Shown here: piece after piece, positions 41,554 to 50,878 of the stretch
Layout of the letters: the number at the start of each line of letters is the position of its first letter
How positions within the stretch are numbered: the first letter of the stretch is position 1
NCBI RefSeq assembly: GCF_019884785.1
Contig: NZ_CP082326.1
Coordinates: 2,349,355 to 2,413,354, forward strand
DNA length: 64,000 nucleotides
Direction of reading: 5' to 3'
DNA from: Crassaminicella profunda
GTDB taxonomy: Bacteria > Bacillota > Clostridia > Peptostreptococcales > Thermotaleaceae
The notes under the pieces: generated by a model
Told to the model about the DNA's origin: nothing
Seen by the model: only the letters and a program-made list of their open reading frames with translations
Databases searched by the model: none
Translations under genes and position numbers: made by a program

Positions 41554-41763
41554 ATGGTCAATGGTCTTAAGATCAGGGAATTACGCTTAAAGAAAGGATA
41601 TACCTCACGGGATTTGGCAAATCTCAGTAAATTATCTAAAAGTTATGTTGAAGAATTAGAAAGAGGAGATAAAATTAATCCAAGTTTTTCTACAGTTGAA
41701 AAGTTAGCAGATGCATTAAATGTACTTATAGATGATTTGCGCTGTTCTGTAGAATATGTATAA
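41554..41763 (+). CDS. Small XRE-family helix-turn-helix regulator
   Basis: A 69-residue protein consisting almost only of a Cro/CI-type HTH domain: IRELRLKKGYTSRDLANLSKLSKSYVEELERGDKINPS (about residues 7-44) followed by TVEKLADALNVLIDDL. No sensor or multimerisation domain is attached, so it probably binds DNA as a dimer and responds through a partner or its own level. The ATG follows AGGAGGAATTCTAT. A terminator follows closely. Target genes cannot be read from the sequence; autoregulation is common in this family. Confidence 0.88.
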   Translation: MVNGLKIRELRLKKGYTSRDLANLSKLSKSYVEELERGDKINPSFSTVEKLADALNVLIDDLRCSVEYV

Positions 41764-41780
41764 ATAAGTATTTAAATCAT

Positions 41781-41815
41781 AACAGTAGTCAATTTAAGAC
41801 TGCTGTTATTTTTCA
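41781..41815. terminator. Terminator between the XRE gene and the DUF1461 gene
   Basis: AACAGTAGTC (41781-41790) pairs with GACTGCTGTT (41798-41807; one T-G wobble), then ATTTTTC. It overlaps the approach to the stop of the convergent gene. Confidence 0.8.
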
Positions 41816-42496
41816 TTGATATCTTTCTTTATATAAAGACACTATTCCTAGAAAAATCATACTGCCCATGAACCAAACAATGATCTTTGTTGCAATATCA
41901 TAAAAAAATCCTAAAGGAAGCATCTGAATCAATAGATCTGTTTTAGGATTTAACAACCACAAATCATTATCAAAAAAAATTTTATGAAAGTAAGTAAAAT
42001 ATTTATAAAAATTAATTTGCACCAATACAAAAATAAATATCATACATCCTAAAGATAAAATACTTGCACCCTTTAAACTTTTATAAATATCTCTATCTAT
42101 TTTTTCTGATGTTTTTATTAAAAGAATCAAAGAAATCACCAGAAAAGATATCCCAATTTTTTGTAAAAGATACCCTTTTTGAAATAACTTCTTCACATCC
42201 ATCATATGCAATTTTTCACGCTCTCCAAAGGCTTCAGTATTTTTTTCATTTATTTTTATAAAAATTTTTATATTATTATCCTCATCTTTTAAATAATGAA
42301 TCATTTTATCTGCAATTCTATCTAATTCTTTTTGCTCTATTTTTGTATTTTCAGCTATATGATATTTTTCAAATTCTTTTAAATAAAAATCTTTATCAAA
42401 CGCATATGCTTGAAAAATCATTAATAATAATACTATTGGTAAGAAAATAATCATCACGCCTTGACTGATTTTACAAACATAATTAATCTTTTTCAC
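41813..42496 (-). CDS. DUF1461/TIGR01906 family integral membrane protein
   Basis: A 227-residue protein with four predicted helices (about 12-33, 109-127, 140-160 and 200-220) and one extracytoplasmic loop containing HHxx-poor, charged sequence (about 35-105). The stretch FYKYFTYFHKIFFDNDLWLLNPKTDLLIQMLPLGFFYDIA (residues about 163-202, in pieces) is the hallmark of the TIGR01906 group, for which no function is established. A ribosome site before the ATG is weak. It is transcribed alone, convergent with the small XRE regulator gene. Confidence 0.8.
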   Translation of the reverse strand: MKKINYVCKISQGVMIIFLPIVLLLMIFQAYAFDKDFYLKEFEKYHIAENTKIEQKELDRIADKMIHYLKDEDNNIKIFIKINEKNTEAFGEREKLHMMDVKKLFQKGYLLQKIGISFLVISLILLIKTSEKIDRDIYKSLKGASILSLGCMIFIFVLVQINFYKYFTYFHKIFFDNDLWLLNPKTDLLIQMLPLGFFYDIATKIIVWFMGSMIFLGIVSLYKERYQ

Positions 42497-42684
42497 TCTA
42501 TATTCTCCATTCTTGTAATTTTATTCTTATTTATCTATTTATAACCAAATATGCAAAGAGTTATAATTTTTTTGTTTGATTCGTTGAATATTTATATAAA
42601 TCCAAAATAAATTTATAAAAAGCATATCATTCACAACAGCTATAACATAAAATATTATAGAATAAGAAGAAAGGAGCAAGGATA

Positions 42685-42930
42685 ATGGCAAAGTATACAA
42701 AGGACATAGCCACTTTATTAGCATCAGAAACTTTTTGCAAATTTGCCAATACTGATGTCATTAAAATTGCTGAGCTCAATGCTGCCCTTACATTACTCAT
42801 CAAAGCCAATATTGACTTTGATTTACAATTTACATCTGGTACAAGAAGAAACTCTCCTCAAGTTATCCTTGTAATAAGCATCACTCCTTGTTCAGATATT
42901 ACCTTCACTATAGAGTTAGGACCATGTTAA
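42685..42930 (+). CDS. Small protein of unknown function
   Basis: An 81-residue protein beginning MAKYTKDIATLLASETFCKFANTD, without signal peptide, membrane segment or known motif. The second half (FDLQFTSGTRRNSPQVILVISITPCSDITFTIELGPC) is predicted beta-rich. AAAGGAG lies about 9 bases before the ATG, so translation is likely. It stands alone between AT-rich gaps. Small orphan proteins of this type recur in Clostridia, but I cannot attach a function. It could be spore-related or phage-derived; nothing in the neighbourhood decides. Confidence 0.55.
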   Translation: MAKYTKDIATLLASETFCKFANTDVIKIAELNAALTLLIKANIDFDLQFTSGTRRNSPQVILVISITPCSDITFTIELGPC

Positions 42931-43030
42931 ATCTTAATATACCGTTATAAAAATCCAATATTATTCTATCAAAATTTCCAAACATAAAATTTATGGACAA
43001 CCACTAAAAAATTAATTATCCACATGAAAA

Positions 43031-43056
43031 TAAAAATTGCCGGAATATCTCCGGCA
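43031..43056 (-). terminator. Terminator of the thioesterase gene
   Basis: TGCCGGA (43038-43044) pairs with TCCGGCA (43050-43056). On the minus strand it is followed by ATTTTTATTTTC. Confidence 0.85.
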
Positions 43057-43063
43057 TTATTCT

Positions 43064-43489
43064 TTAAAAATCCTTATTTTTCAGTTTTTCAGCTCTTTTA
43101 TTTGCACGATTTAATAGGGACTTCTTATTTACAATCATTCTTTCATGAGTTCCTCTGCCAATTGTGCCTATTTCATCAAATGCTACCATTTCTAAAAGTA
43201 TTTTGTTTCCATCATAGCTTTTAATCGTAACCTTAACACTAACCGTTTGCCCTAATACTGTAGGTTTTTCATGTATTGTTTCTGTTCTCTTTCCTATTGT
43301 TATGAAGCCTTCTGGAAGTTTTTCATCTATTAATTTTACTGAAGCTGCAATCATTAAAGCCACTAATCTTGGTGTTGCAAACAATTTTTCTAATTTACCA
43401 CTTCCATAGTTTAGTGCTGTATCTTCATGGGTAACTTTTCTTTGAATAGTTAAACTATCATTCACTTCAACTTTAGGAGCCTTGATCAT
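43064..43489 (-). CDS. Hot-dog fold thioesterase (FlK-like)
   Basis: A 141-residue protein of the small thioesterase group that includes fluoroacetyl-CoA thioesterase. The conserved ATPRLVALMIAASVKLID helix, GFITIGKRTETIHEKPTVLGQTVSVKV (with T, E and H that form the FlK active site) and VAFDEIGTIGRGTHERMIVN are present. The real substrate is probably another acyl-CoA: such proteins are common in anaerobes without fluoroacetate exposure. The ATG follows AAAGGTGGCGATAAG. It has its own terminator. Confidence 0.88.
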   Translation of the reverse strand: MIKAPKVEVNDSLTIQRKVTHEDTALNYGSGKLEKLFATPRLVALMIAASVKLIDEKLPEGFITIGKRTETIHEKPTVLGQTVSVKVTIKSYDGNKILLEMVAFDEIGTIGRGTHERMIVNKKSLLNRANKRAEKLKNKDF

Positions 43490-43571
43490 CTTATCGCCAC
43501 CTTTCGTTTTACGTGATTACCATAATATATTTTAATAATACCCTATACTATTATATTTATTCAAAAATTTT

Positions 43572-46490
43572 TTAAATAGTTCTTCCATTTTTTCTTAGCA
43601 TAAATGTAAATGTTTTTACATCTAATGGAGGACTATAGTAATACCCCTGTGCTTCATTGCATTTTTTGTTGATTAAAAAATTTTCTTGATCTATGGTCTC
43701 AATGCCTTCAGCATTTATTTTAAGATTTAAATTCTTACCCAATTCAATAATAATATTTGCAATTGAACCATCATCTTTATCTGGAATATCTTTTATAAAA
43801 GATCGATCAATTTTCAATTTATCAACAGGTAAATCCTTAAGATAACTAAGAGAACTATATCCTGTACCAAAATCATCAATGGCTATTTTTACCCCCATTT
43901 TTTGAAGTTCATAGAGAAACCCAATTACTTGCTCCTTATTGTCAATAAACAACCGTTCTGTTACTTCAAGTTCTAAAAACTTAGGAGGGAGCTTTGTCTC
44001 ATTTAAAATCAACTGTACTTTCTTTACAAAATCTTTTTCATAAAATTGTCTAGGAGATAAGTTTACTGCCACAATCAAATCTTTATATCCCATATCATGC
44101 CATTTTTTATTTTGTTCACAGGCCCTTTTTAAAACCCATTCTCCCATATCAACAATCAACCCTGTTTCTTCAACTAAAGGAATAAATGTATTGGGCATAA
44201 CCTTTCCAAAGATAGGACTGTCCCATCGAATAAGGGCTTCCATTCCTATCCATTTTTTCGTATGAAGATTAATTTGAGGCTGATAATATAAAAGTAATTC
44301 ATTGTTTTCTATCCCATGGCGAAATGCTGTAATCATCTTATTTCTTTCTTCTGCGCGCTTATTCATTTTCACATCATAAAATTGATAATTCCCTTTTCCC
44401 TTCTCCTTTGCATGCACTAATGCAGATGAAGCAAACCTTACTATTTCTGATGGTTCTATACTATCAACTGGATATAAACTAATTCCAATACTTGCAGTAA
44501 TAAATATTTCTTCACCATATACTTTATACCCAGCCTCTATGGTATTCATAATCTCTTCTGCTCTTATAGCAATTTCTTCAACAGCACCAATATGATTATA
44601 AAGGATTGCAAATTCATCACCATTCATTCTTGCTACAATTCCATTCCCTTTTGCAATTGATTTCAATCGATTAGACACCATTTTCAGTACTTCATTTCCT
44701 CCTTCATGCCCAAGAACTTCATTGATATTTCTAAAATTATCTAATCCCATGATCATGACAATTCCAGAAATATCCTCTTCTTCTCTATCTTGAATAAATT
44801 CTTTTAATACATTTAAAAACAACTTTTCCTTTGGTAAATTCGTCAAAGGATCATAGTCTTTTAAATATTGAATTTGCCTCTCTTTTTTTTCTCTCTCTGC
44901 AATTTCATTTTTAAGTATTTTATTTTGCCTATGTAACTGCTGGAAAGTCGATTTAATTTCTCCAATCATATTTCTAATGGCACAAGCTAAATTTCCAATT
45001 TCATCATCAGACTCTACATCTACTTTCACATCATAATTTTTATTCATTATTTCTATAGTAGCTAATTCAAGCTTTTTTAATCCTTCCGTCATTCTTTCAG
45101 TCATTATATAAATGAATCCACTTAGCCCAATAATAGTCAATAAAGCAATAAAAATTTGCTTACCTACAATTAAATTTCTGCTATGATTAATCTTATTTCT
45201 AGCACTTATCATTGAAGAAAAAAATTCTTCTTTAGGCATAACAAACCCTAAAGTCCATATTTCTTCATAAAAACCTTTATCTTTATTCCATGTATTAAGG
45301 GGTTTTAAATTCTTTTGGACAACCATATACTCTTTCTTATCAATACGAATTTGCTCCTTAGTAATTTCCGTTCCCTTTGGCAAACAAATATTTTGAATAT
45401 CTTCATATATACTTTCATTTAAAAAACGTTCCATTGGATTAAAACCAATGCCTGTATCTCCTTTTTTTATTGCATCCTCTGTTACCTTTAGTCCTAATAT
45501 CTTAGCTCCTTCATCATTAATAGCAATTACATTTCTATTTGATTGGATAATATAAGCAAATCCTGTATTTGCTAATTTTATCTTTTTTATATAATTAATA
45601 ATATCTTCTAATGCAACATCTATGCTAATAGAACCTCTAAATTTATTCCTTTCTTTATTCCATATAGGATGATTCATAGTCATTATGATCTTTCCTGTAC
45701 CACCATCTTGAATGGGCGCTTTTATAATTGCTAAAGAAGATAAATCTTTAATAGATTTTAAACCTTCCTTTATTTCTTTTTCCCACCCTCCAACCAATCC
45801 TGGATTAAAAGCTTCCCAATTTGGATTATTGGTATGTCTAGGATAAATCTTATCTAGAGCTGTTCCAGCATCATTCCATGGTACAATTCTCATAAATGAT
45901 GCATTGAGTCCCCCTGAAAAATAGACCCATTGCTTATCAGCTCCATACTTGTAGACAGAAGGCATTAACAAATCCAAAAGAACAGATTGATCAATTTGTT
46001 CTTTTATATGAGGCTTTATATGATTTTTATCATCTAATAAATAGCGTTGTACCAACACAACTGCTGGTTCACTTGAGCTATTTTGATACCATCTTCCTTG
46101 AAATTTTAAATGATCTTTAAAAAAAGGCTGTTGGCACATTTTTTTGATTACTGGTGAAAATTCTTCTTCATGATCTATAGTTTTCTGAAATATATCTGCA
46201 AGCATAGCCTGCTCCTCAAAATAATTTTGTATTTGAGACTCTACTAATTTTCCAGTAATATGAATATAATTATCTAAATACTCATTCGTCACAGCATTTA
46301 ATCCCTTATTCATTTCATCTGTTGCATCCTGAAAAAGCATTTGAACACCATGATATGAAACAATTACCGTTAAAAAAAGTCCAATAAAAACACTAAAAAA
46401 AGCAACTAAACCTATCTTAAATTGATATTTATTTAAAATCTTCCCTTTTTCCCTTAGAAGACGGTTTTTTCCCATATCATTCCTTATCAA
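43572..46490 (-). CDS. Cache-HAMP-GGDEF-EAL membrane protein (c-di-GMP signalling)
   Basis: A 972-residue membrane protein. Order: membrane helix (about 27-50), a large extracytoplasmic sensor of dCache type (about 55-430), second helix (about 440-462), HAMP (about 463-520), coiled coil, GGDEF domain (about 545-705) and EAL domain (about 715-970). The EAL domain keeps the catalytic residues (MEALIRWDS, NLSPRQF, LEVTERLF, AIDDFGTGYSSLSYL, LKIDRSFI, NAEGIET), so phosphodiesterase activity is likely. The cyclase signature is ARMNGDEFAILY, with N in place of the first G, which may weaken or abolish synthesis. A TTG at 46490 sits seven bases after AGGAGG; an ATG at 46475 is the alternative start. 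Confidence 0.93.
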   Translation of the reverse strand: MIRNDMGKNRLLREKGKILNKYQFKIGLVAFFSVFIGLFLTVIVSYHGVQMLFQDATDEMNKGLNAVTNEYLDNYIHITGKLVESQIQNYFEEQAMLADIFQKTIDHEEEFSPVIKKMCQQPFFKDHLKFQGRWYQNSSSEPAVVLVQRYLLDDKNHIKPHIKEQIDQSVLLDLLMPSVYKYGADKQWVYFSGGLNASFMRIVPWNDAGTALDKIYPRHTNNPNWEAFNPGLVGGWEKEIKEGLKSIKDLSSLAIIKAPIQDGGTGKIIMTMNHPIWNKERNKFRGSISIDVALEDIINYIKKIKLANTGFAYIIQSNRNVIAINDEGAKILGLKVTEDAIKKGDTGIGFNPMERFLNESIYEDIQNICLPKGTEITKEQIRIDKKEYMVVQKNLKPLNTWNKDKGFYEEIWTLGFVMPKEEFFSSMISARNKINHSRNLIVGKQIFIALLTIIGLSGFIYIMTERMTEGLKKLELATIEIMNKNYDVKVDVESDDEIGNLACAIRNMIGEIKSTFQQLHRQNKILKNEIAEREKKERQIQYLKDYDPLTNLPKEKLFLNVLKEFIQDREEEDISGIVMIMGLDNFRNINEVLGHEGGNEVLKMVSNRLKSIAKGNGIVARMNGDEFAILYNHIGAVEEIAIRAEEIMNTIEAGYKVYGEEIFITASIGISLYPVDSIEPSEIVRFASSALVHAKEKGKGNYQFYDVKMNKRAEERNKMITAFRHGIENNELLLYYQPQINLHTKKWIGMEALIRWDSPIFGKVMPNTFIPLVEETGLIVDMGEWVLKRACEQNKKWHDMGYKDLIVAVNLSPRQFYEKDFVKKVQLILNETKLPPKFLELEVTERLFIDNKEQVIGFLYELQKMGVKIAIDDFGTGYSSLSYLKDLPVDKLKIDRSFIKDIPDKDDGSIANIIIELGKNLNLKINAEGIETIDQENFLINKKCNEAQGYYYSPPLDVKTFTFMLRKNGRTI

Positions 46491-46603
46491 GGATTTCCCT
46501 CCTCTACTCCTTTTGATTTATCTTAAAATTCAATCTATTCGCCCTTGTTTATGCATATTCTCGATTTCCAATTATTTCTCCTTCTATTTTCCTAAATTTA
46601 TTA

Positions 46604-46631
46604 AAACCACTGCCCTTATAGACAGTGGTTT
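46604..46631 (-). terminator. Terminator of the tlpA-metallopeptidase operon
   Basis: AAACCACTG (46604-46612) pairs with CAGTGGTTT (46623-46631). The minus strand continues TTTTAATAAATTT. Confidence 0.75.
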
Positions 46632-46636
46632 ATAAT

Positions 46637-47944
46637 TTACTTCAGATTCAATCTGATGTCTTCTCTTATTTTTCTTAATTCTTTAAATTGATAAAAGAAT
46701 AATATTTTTTGTTCTGCTACCGTATCTCCTTTTGGTTTATTCTCTACTACGAATTGCATAAAGCTTTCTGCAATATCTTCTTCTATGTTGGTTGATGCAT
46801 AATCAGAAACATATTCATTTTTATGCTTTTCATAAAAATCAATCAATGCTTGATTTTCTCCATATTCATCTACTTCTGATTGATCTGCTTTTTCCCACTC
46901 TTTATAAATACCCTTCCAGAATTGATTGTAGAATTGATTTAAATAAGATTCCTTTTTTGTTGTTCCTTCCTCCGTTGTATATGTAGGGCTATTTTCATTT
47001 CTTTCCTTCATCATTTGGCTATCATTTAAAGTTAAAATATGACCAAATTCATGAATTAATGTTTTATCAAATTCCTTAACAAGTTTTCCTTCTTTTCCAA
47101 TTGCATCTTTTATATCTACAGCTAATCTCCATATTTTGTTGCTTTCGTCTGGTGAATTTACATGAGCAAATACCTCTTCTTTTCCATCTGTGTTGATCTC
47201 AAAGTTTATTATTCTTTCTAAATAAGACTGTGGAATGATCTTTTTTACTCTTTCCCATATCATCTTATGTTTCTTAATATCTTCTTTTGACAAATCCTTT
47301 ATTGTATGGTTATTAATAGGTTTATAATTTATTTGACCATTCTTCACATCATAAAGGGCAATCAAAATATTTTTGTTTTCTACATGATCTAAAAGCTCAT
47401 CTAAATCATATCCTAATGGGTTTAATATTTCTTCAACCTGATTCCAAAGCTTTTCAATCTTTTCTTCAGTTGCTTTTTTATTATTCTCCTCTAATGTTTC
47501 TAAATGCTCATTTAGCTTTTCAATCTCTCCATAAACCTTATTGATTTTATTAAAATCTTCTTCTTTCAACTTATTTTTAATAGATTCTGCAAAGCCAAAG
47601 AAATCTTTGAAGGGTACTGCAATACCAGCGTCTCTTAAGGTATCATCAAATTGATCCCAAAGCTGGTCTGCTTCATCATAATTTTCTTCTTTTTCCTTTT
47701 CTACTATTTTTTCATATAATGCTTTTAGTTCCTTTGCATCTACAGCTTTTAATAAATTTATATCCTCCCCTAAGTACTCTTCAAAGTTAGGCATTTCATA
47801 TTCTTCAGCTTCTTCTATGCTCTGATTTTCTTGATTTTTATATGCAGTGTGCTGAATTTGCTTCGTATTGGTCCATATTCCTATGGAAAAAATAAATATG
47901 GCTACTACAATAGACAACATTATTAATTTACTTTTATTTTTCAT
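46637..47944 (-). CDS. Membrane-anchored HExxH zinc metallopeptidase
   Basis: A 435-residue protein with an N-terminal signal/anchor helix (about 8-25), a coiled-coil, glutamate/lysine-rich middle (about 65-190) and a C-terminal zincin domain. The zinc motif H298-E-F-G-H302 in TLIHEFGHIL and the downstream NIEEDIAESFMQF (third ligand probably E389 or E393) fit a gluzincin-type metallopeptidase, with a pattern reminiscent of lethal-factor-like enzymes (HEFGH plus ED-x-AE). No exact family is certain. It follows the TlpA-like lipoprotein by 22 bp, so both are probably exported together and act on the cell surface. Confidence 0.8.
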   Translation of the reverse strand: MKNKSKLIMLSIVVAIFIFSIGIWTNTKQIQHTAYKNQENQSIEEAEEYEMPNFEEYLGEDINLLKAVDAKELKALYEKIVEKEKEENYDEADQLWDQFDDTLRDAGIAVPFKDFFGFAESIKNKLKEEDFNKINKVYGEIEKLNEHLETLEENNKKATEEKIEKLWNQVEEILNPLGYDLDELLDHVENKNILIALYDVKNGQINYKPINNHTIKDLSKEDIKKHKMIWERVKKIIPQSYLERIINFEINTDGKEEVFAHVNSPDESNKIWRLAVDIKDAIGKEGKLVKEFDKTLIHEFGHILTLNDSQMMKERNENSPTYTTEEGTTKKESYLNQFYNQFWKGIYKEWEKADQSEVDEYGENQALIDFYEKHKNEYVSDYASTNIEEDIAESFMQFVVENKPKGDTVAEQKILFFYQFKELRKIREDIRLNLK

Positions 47945-47966
47945 TCTTTCTCCCCCTCTATCCTAA

Positions 47967-48518
47967 CTATTTTTTCTCTAGCAATTCTTCTATAATCTTT
48001 TTAAACGTTTCATAATCACTACCCCCAGGTATAAATTTTTTCATTATTTCTCCTTTATTATTTACAAACAATGTCACAGGAACATAATCAAAACGATTAA
48101 CAATTTGATTTTCTAAAACTTCATCTGGAATAATATTGGTATAAGAGATTTCCTTTGTAATATTTTTTGCTTCCTCTACTGCTTTATCTGATACAATTCC
48201 AACTACTTTTACCTTTTTATCTTTTAATTCCTTTTGAAGTTTATCTAATTCTGGCATTTCTTCAACACATGGTCCACAGAATGTTCCCCAAATATTTACT
48301 ACCGTCATATTATTTTCTGAAAAAATATCGTTGGTTACTTCATTGCCCTCTAAATCTTTTGCTTTAAATTCCTTTACTATTTGTCCTTCTAAAGGATTTT
48401 TCTCTTCTACACTTTCTTCAACACTTGCTACCTCACTAGTAACATCTTTCTTTTCCCCACACCCTGTTAAACTTACTACTAACAAAATACTTACCAATAA
48501 TAAAATTATTTTTTTCAT
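47967..48518 (-). CDS. TlpA/ResA-like thioredoxin-fold lipoprotein
   Basis: Membrane-anchored thiol-disulfide oxidoreductase, 183 residues. The lipoprotein signal ends in LTGC (Cys about residue 20). The acidic linker (about 22-45) leads into a thioredoxin fold with NIWGTFCGPCVEEMPELDKLQKEL, whose C-x2-C is the redox pair. A cis-proline-type VPVTLFVNNKGEI strand and FIPGG follow. The ATG at 48518 is preferred to one six bases upstream because AGGAG is then nine bases away. It likely reduces or oxidises exported proteins, perhaps its operon partner, the metallopeptidase. Confidence 0.9.
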   Translation of the reverse strand: MKKIILLLVSILLVVSLTGCGEKKDVTSEVASVEESVEEKNPLEGQIVKEFKAKDLEGNEVTNDIFSENNMTVVNIWGTFCGPCVEEMPELDKLQKELKDKKVKVVGIVSDKAVEEAKNITKEISYTNIIPDEVLENQIVNRFDYVPVTLFVNNKGEIMKKFIPGGSDYETFKKIIEELLEKK

Positions 48519-48581
48519 ATGCATTCTCTCCTTTTTTCATTTTATTGATGCTTTTATTATATTTCCTTAAAATAAATTAAA

Positions 48582-48610
48582 GCTTAATCCAATCTTAAAT
48601 TTATCTTAAA
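48582..48610 (+). promoter_or_regulatory. Three 11-bp direct repeats, probable response-regulator boxes
   Basis: GCTTAAT (48582), TCTTAAA (48593) and TCTTAAA (48604) recur exactly every 11 bp, the geometry of OmpR/PhoB-type operators. They lie in the divergent gap between the tlpA-metallopeptidase operon and the two-component genes, about 65-70 bp from each start. Confidence 0.6.
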
Positions 48611-48677
48611 AACCTAAAAAACAATATTTTTATGATAAAATCTTATAGAATACTATTTAGGGGAAAGGAGTACATAC

Positions 48678-49373
48678 ATGCCAATTAATATTTTAATCAC
48701 AGAAGACAATGAAGATATTAACAATCTTCTTTCTTTACATCTAACCAAAGAAGGATATACGGTTTTTCAAGCCTTTGATGGCTTAGAAGGATTACAATTA
48801 TTTAATAAGGAAGAAATAGATTTAATGATTTTAGACGTAATGATGCCAAAAATAGATGGATTTAATTTGCTTACTAAAATCAGAGAAACCAGTGAAATTC
48901 CTGTAATCCTGCTTACTGCTAGAAGTGAAGATGCTGACAAAGTATTAGGATTAGGCTTAGGGGCAGATGATTATGTGGTAAAACCCTTTAGTGTCATTGA
49001 AATTATATCTAGAGTACAAGCCCAATTAAGACGATACATAAAATATTCAAGTAAAGAATCTAAAGACATTCTAACCAATGGTTCTATTTCTTTAGATCTA
49101 ACAAACTATATAGTAAAGAAAAAAGATATTTTGATCAATCTTAATCCAAAAGAGTTTAAATTATTATCTGTATTTATGAAACATCTGGGCAGTATTTATA
49201 CCAAAGAACAATTATATGAAATAGTCTGGGAAGAATTGTATCATGGAGATAGCAATACGATTATGGTTCACATGAGCCATCTAAGAGAAAAGATAGAAGA
49301 TGATCCTAAAAATCCAAAATATTTAAAAACCATCAGAGGAATAGGGTATAGAATGGAAAAAGTCAATGAATAA
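48678..49373 (+). CDS. OmpR/PhoB-family response regulator
   Basis: Two-component transcription factor of 231 residues. The receiver (about 1-118) has the acidic pair E9-D10 (ILITEDNEDI), phospho-acceptor D53 in LMILDVMMPKIDGF, the LLTARSE threonine and the KPF lysine. The winged-helix domain (about 132-228) has LNPKEFKLLSVFMKHLGSIYTKEQLYEIVW and VHMSHLREKIEDDPKNPKYLKTIRGIGYRME. The ATG follows GGAAAGGAG. The stop overlaps the kinase gene by 8 bp. The direct repeats at 48582-48610 are its probable site. Confidence 0.96.
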   Translation: MPINILITEDNEDINNLLSLHLTKEGYTVFQAFDGLEGLQLFNKEEIDLMILDVMMPKIDGFNLLTKIRETSEIPVILLTARSEDADKVLGLGLGADDYVVKPFSVIEIISRVQAQLRRYIKYSSKESKDILTNGSISLDLTNYIVKKKDILINLNPKEFKLLSVFMKHLGSIYTKEQLYEIVWEELYHGDSNTIMVHMSHLREKIEDDPKNPKYLKTIRGIGYRMEKVNE

Positions 49374-50748
49374 ATTAAAAAACAAACTCAATTTATTTCA
49401 TAGTAACAGCATCTCCAAACAATTCTTAATCAATTATAGCTTTTTATTTGTTTTACTTCTTGTAATTATTGGTTTTACTTTTATCGCTAATTACTTATAT
49501 GTAAATTCCATGTATATCACTTCTGAGATTGATATCGAACGTGTTTATAAAAATACATTGGACCACGGAATGAAAAAAGCATTTGAATTAGAATATCTTC
49601 CCGAAAATGCTTATTTAGAATATATAGATGATCATTTAACCGTACTTTCAGCCTATAATAGTTCCCATAAAATAGGTTATACCTATTCGCAAAAACATTA
49701 TAATGAAATGATTTTTGATGATCCTTATGGCTTTATGGTCTATTATCCAGAGCATAAAAATGAATTTTTGTTAATTTATCTTCCTCCTGAAAAAAATTTT
49801 ATCGATATCTTCATATTTACGGGAAGTTTTTTTATCATCAGCTTAATCATTGCAATCATTCTTTATGCAAAGGTAACCTCTATTCAAATTGTACAACCAA
49901 TCAATCACATACTAGCAGGAGTTAAAATTATTAGTGACGGAGATTATTGTAATAAAATCAATTTTGAATCAAAAAATGAATTAGGCGTATTAAGAGATGC
50001 AATTAATCAAATGACAGGCAAAATTCAAGAAGAAATAAGTCTTAGAGAAAAATCTGAATCTAATAGAAAAAGATTAATCTTAGATATATCTCATGACCTA
50101 AAAACACCACTAACCAATATAGCTGGATATGCTCAAACCCTTTCCTCAAGTGATGATTTATCTACTGAGCAAAAGGATAATTATTTAGATATTATTCTCA
50201 CTAATAGTAATCGAGCAAACAACCTTATTCAAGATTTATTTGAATTATCTCAAATGGAAATGGAAGAAAAGATTCTCATGAAAGAAGAGAAAAATTTATG
50301 TGAACTATTGAGAAGAATCTTAATCAGCTATATCCCAGAACTAGAAACAAATCATATGGCATATACCTTTGAAATTCCTGAGTTTCCAATATGGTGCCTT
50401 ATTCATGAGCAAAAAATAGAAAGAGCCATTGGAAATATAATTACAAATAGCATTAAATATAGTGGAAAAAATACCACCCTTTATTTAGAAATGAAGGTTT
50501 CTAAAAATAATGCAATCATTATTATACAAGATACTGGCATTGGCATTACCAAAGAGTTTGTACCCGTTATCTTCGAGCCTTTTGTTCGTGCGGATCTTTC
50601 AAGAAATACTAAATCTGGAGGAACTGGATTGGGACTAGCTATTACTAAAAAAATTATGGAGAAACACGAGGGGCAAATATACTTAGATTCAGATTACAAA
50701 AATGGTTGTAGATTTGTTATTTCTCTTCCACTTAGTAAAACAACTTGA
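49366..50748 (+). CDS. Sensor histidine kinase (HisKA-HATPase)
   Basis: Partner kinase of the preceding regulator, 460 residues. Helices at about 21-44 and 143-167 bracket an extracytoplasmic sensor of about 100 residues without a named fold; a HAMP domain follows (about 168-220). The HisKA box is LDISHDLKTPLTNIAGYAQTL with the phosphorylated histidine near residue 242. The ATP domain has NIITNSIKYSG (N box), IIQDTGIGI (G1), FEPFVRADLSRNTKSGGTGLGLAI (F and G2 boxes). Translationally coupled to the regulator (8-bp overlap). The signal is not known. Confidence 0.95.
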   Translation: MNKLKNKLNLFHSNSISKQFLINYSFLFVLLLVIIGFTFIANYLYVNSMYITSEIDIERVYKNTLDHGMKKAFELEYLPENAYLEYIDDHLTVLSAYNSSHKIGYTYSQKHYNEMIFDDPYGFMVYYPEHKNEFLLIYLPPEKNFIDIFIFTGSFFIISLIIAIILYAKVTSIQIVQPINHILAGVKIISDGDYCNKINFESKNELGVLRDAINQMTGKIQEEISLREKSESNRKRLILDISHDLKTPLTNIAGYAQTLSSSDDLSTEQKDNYLDIILTNSNRANNLIQDLFELSQMEMEEKILMKEEKNLCELLRRILISYIPELETNHMAYTFEIPEFPIWCLIHEQKIERAIGNIITNSIKYSGKNTTLYLEMKVSKNNAIIIIQDTGIGITKEFVPVIFEPFVRADLSRNTKSGGTGLGLAITKKIMEKHEGQIYLDSDYKNGCRFVISLPLSKTT

Positions 50749-50878
50749 TTAAACAAACAACCATCTTGCTATCCATGACCTTAGAGCACATTTTTTAAAA
50801 TATTTTAATAAAATATTTTAAATTTCTATACTGCTCTTTGCCAAATGATGATAAAATAGTATAAAAGGAGGTATACAC

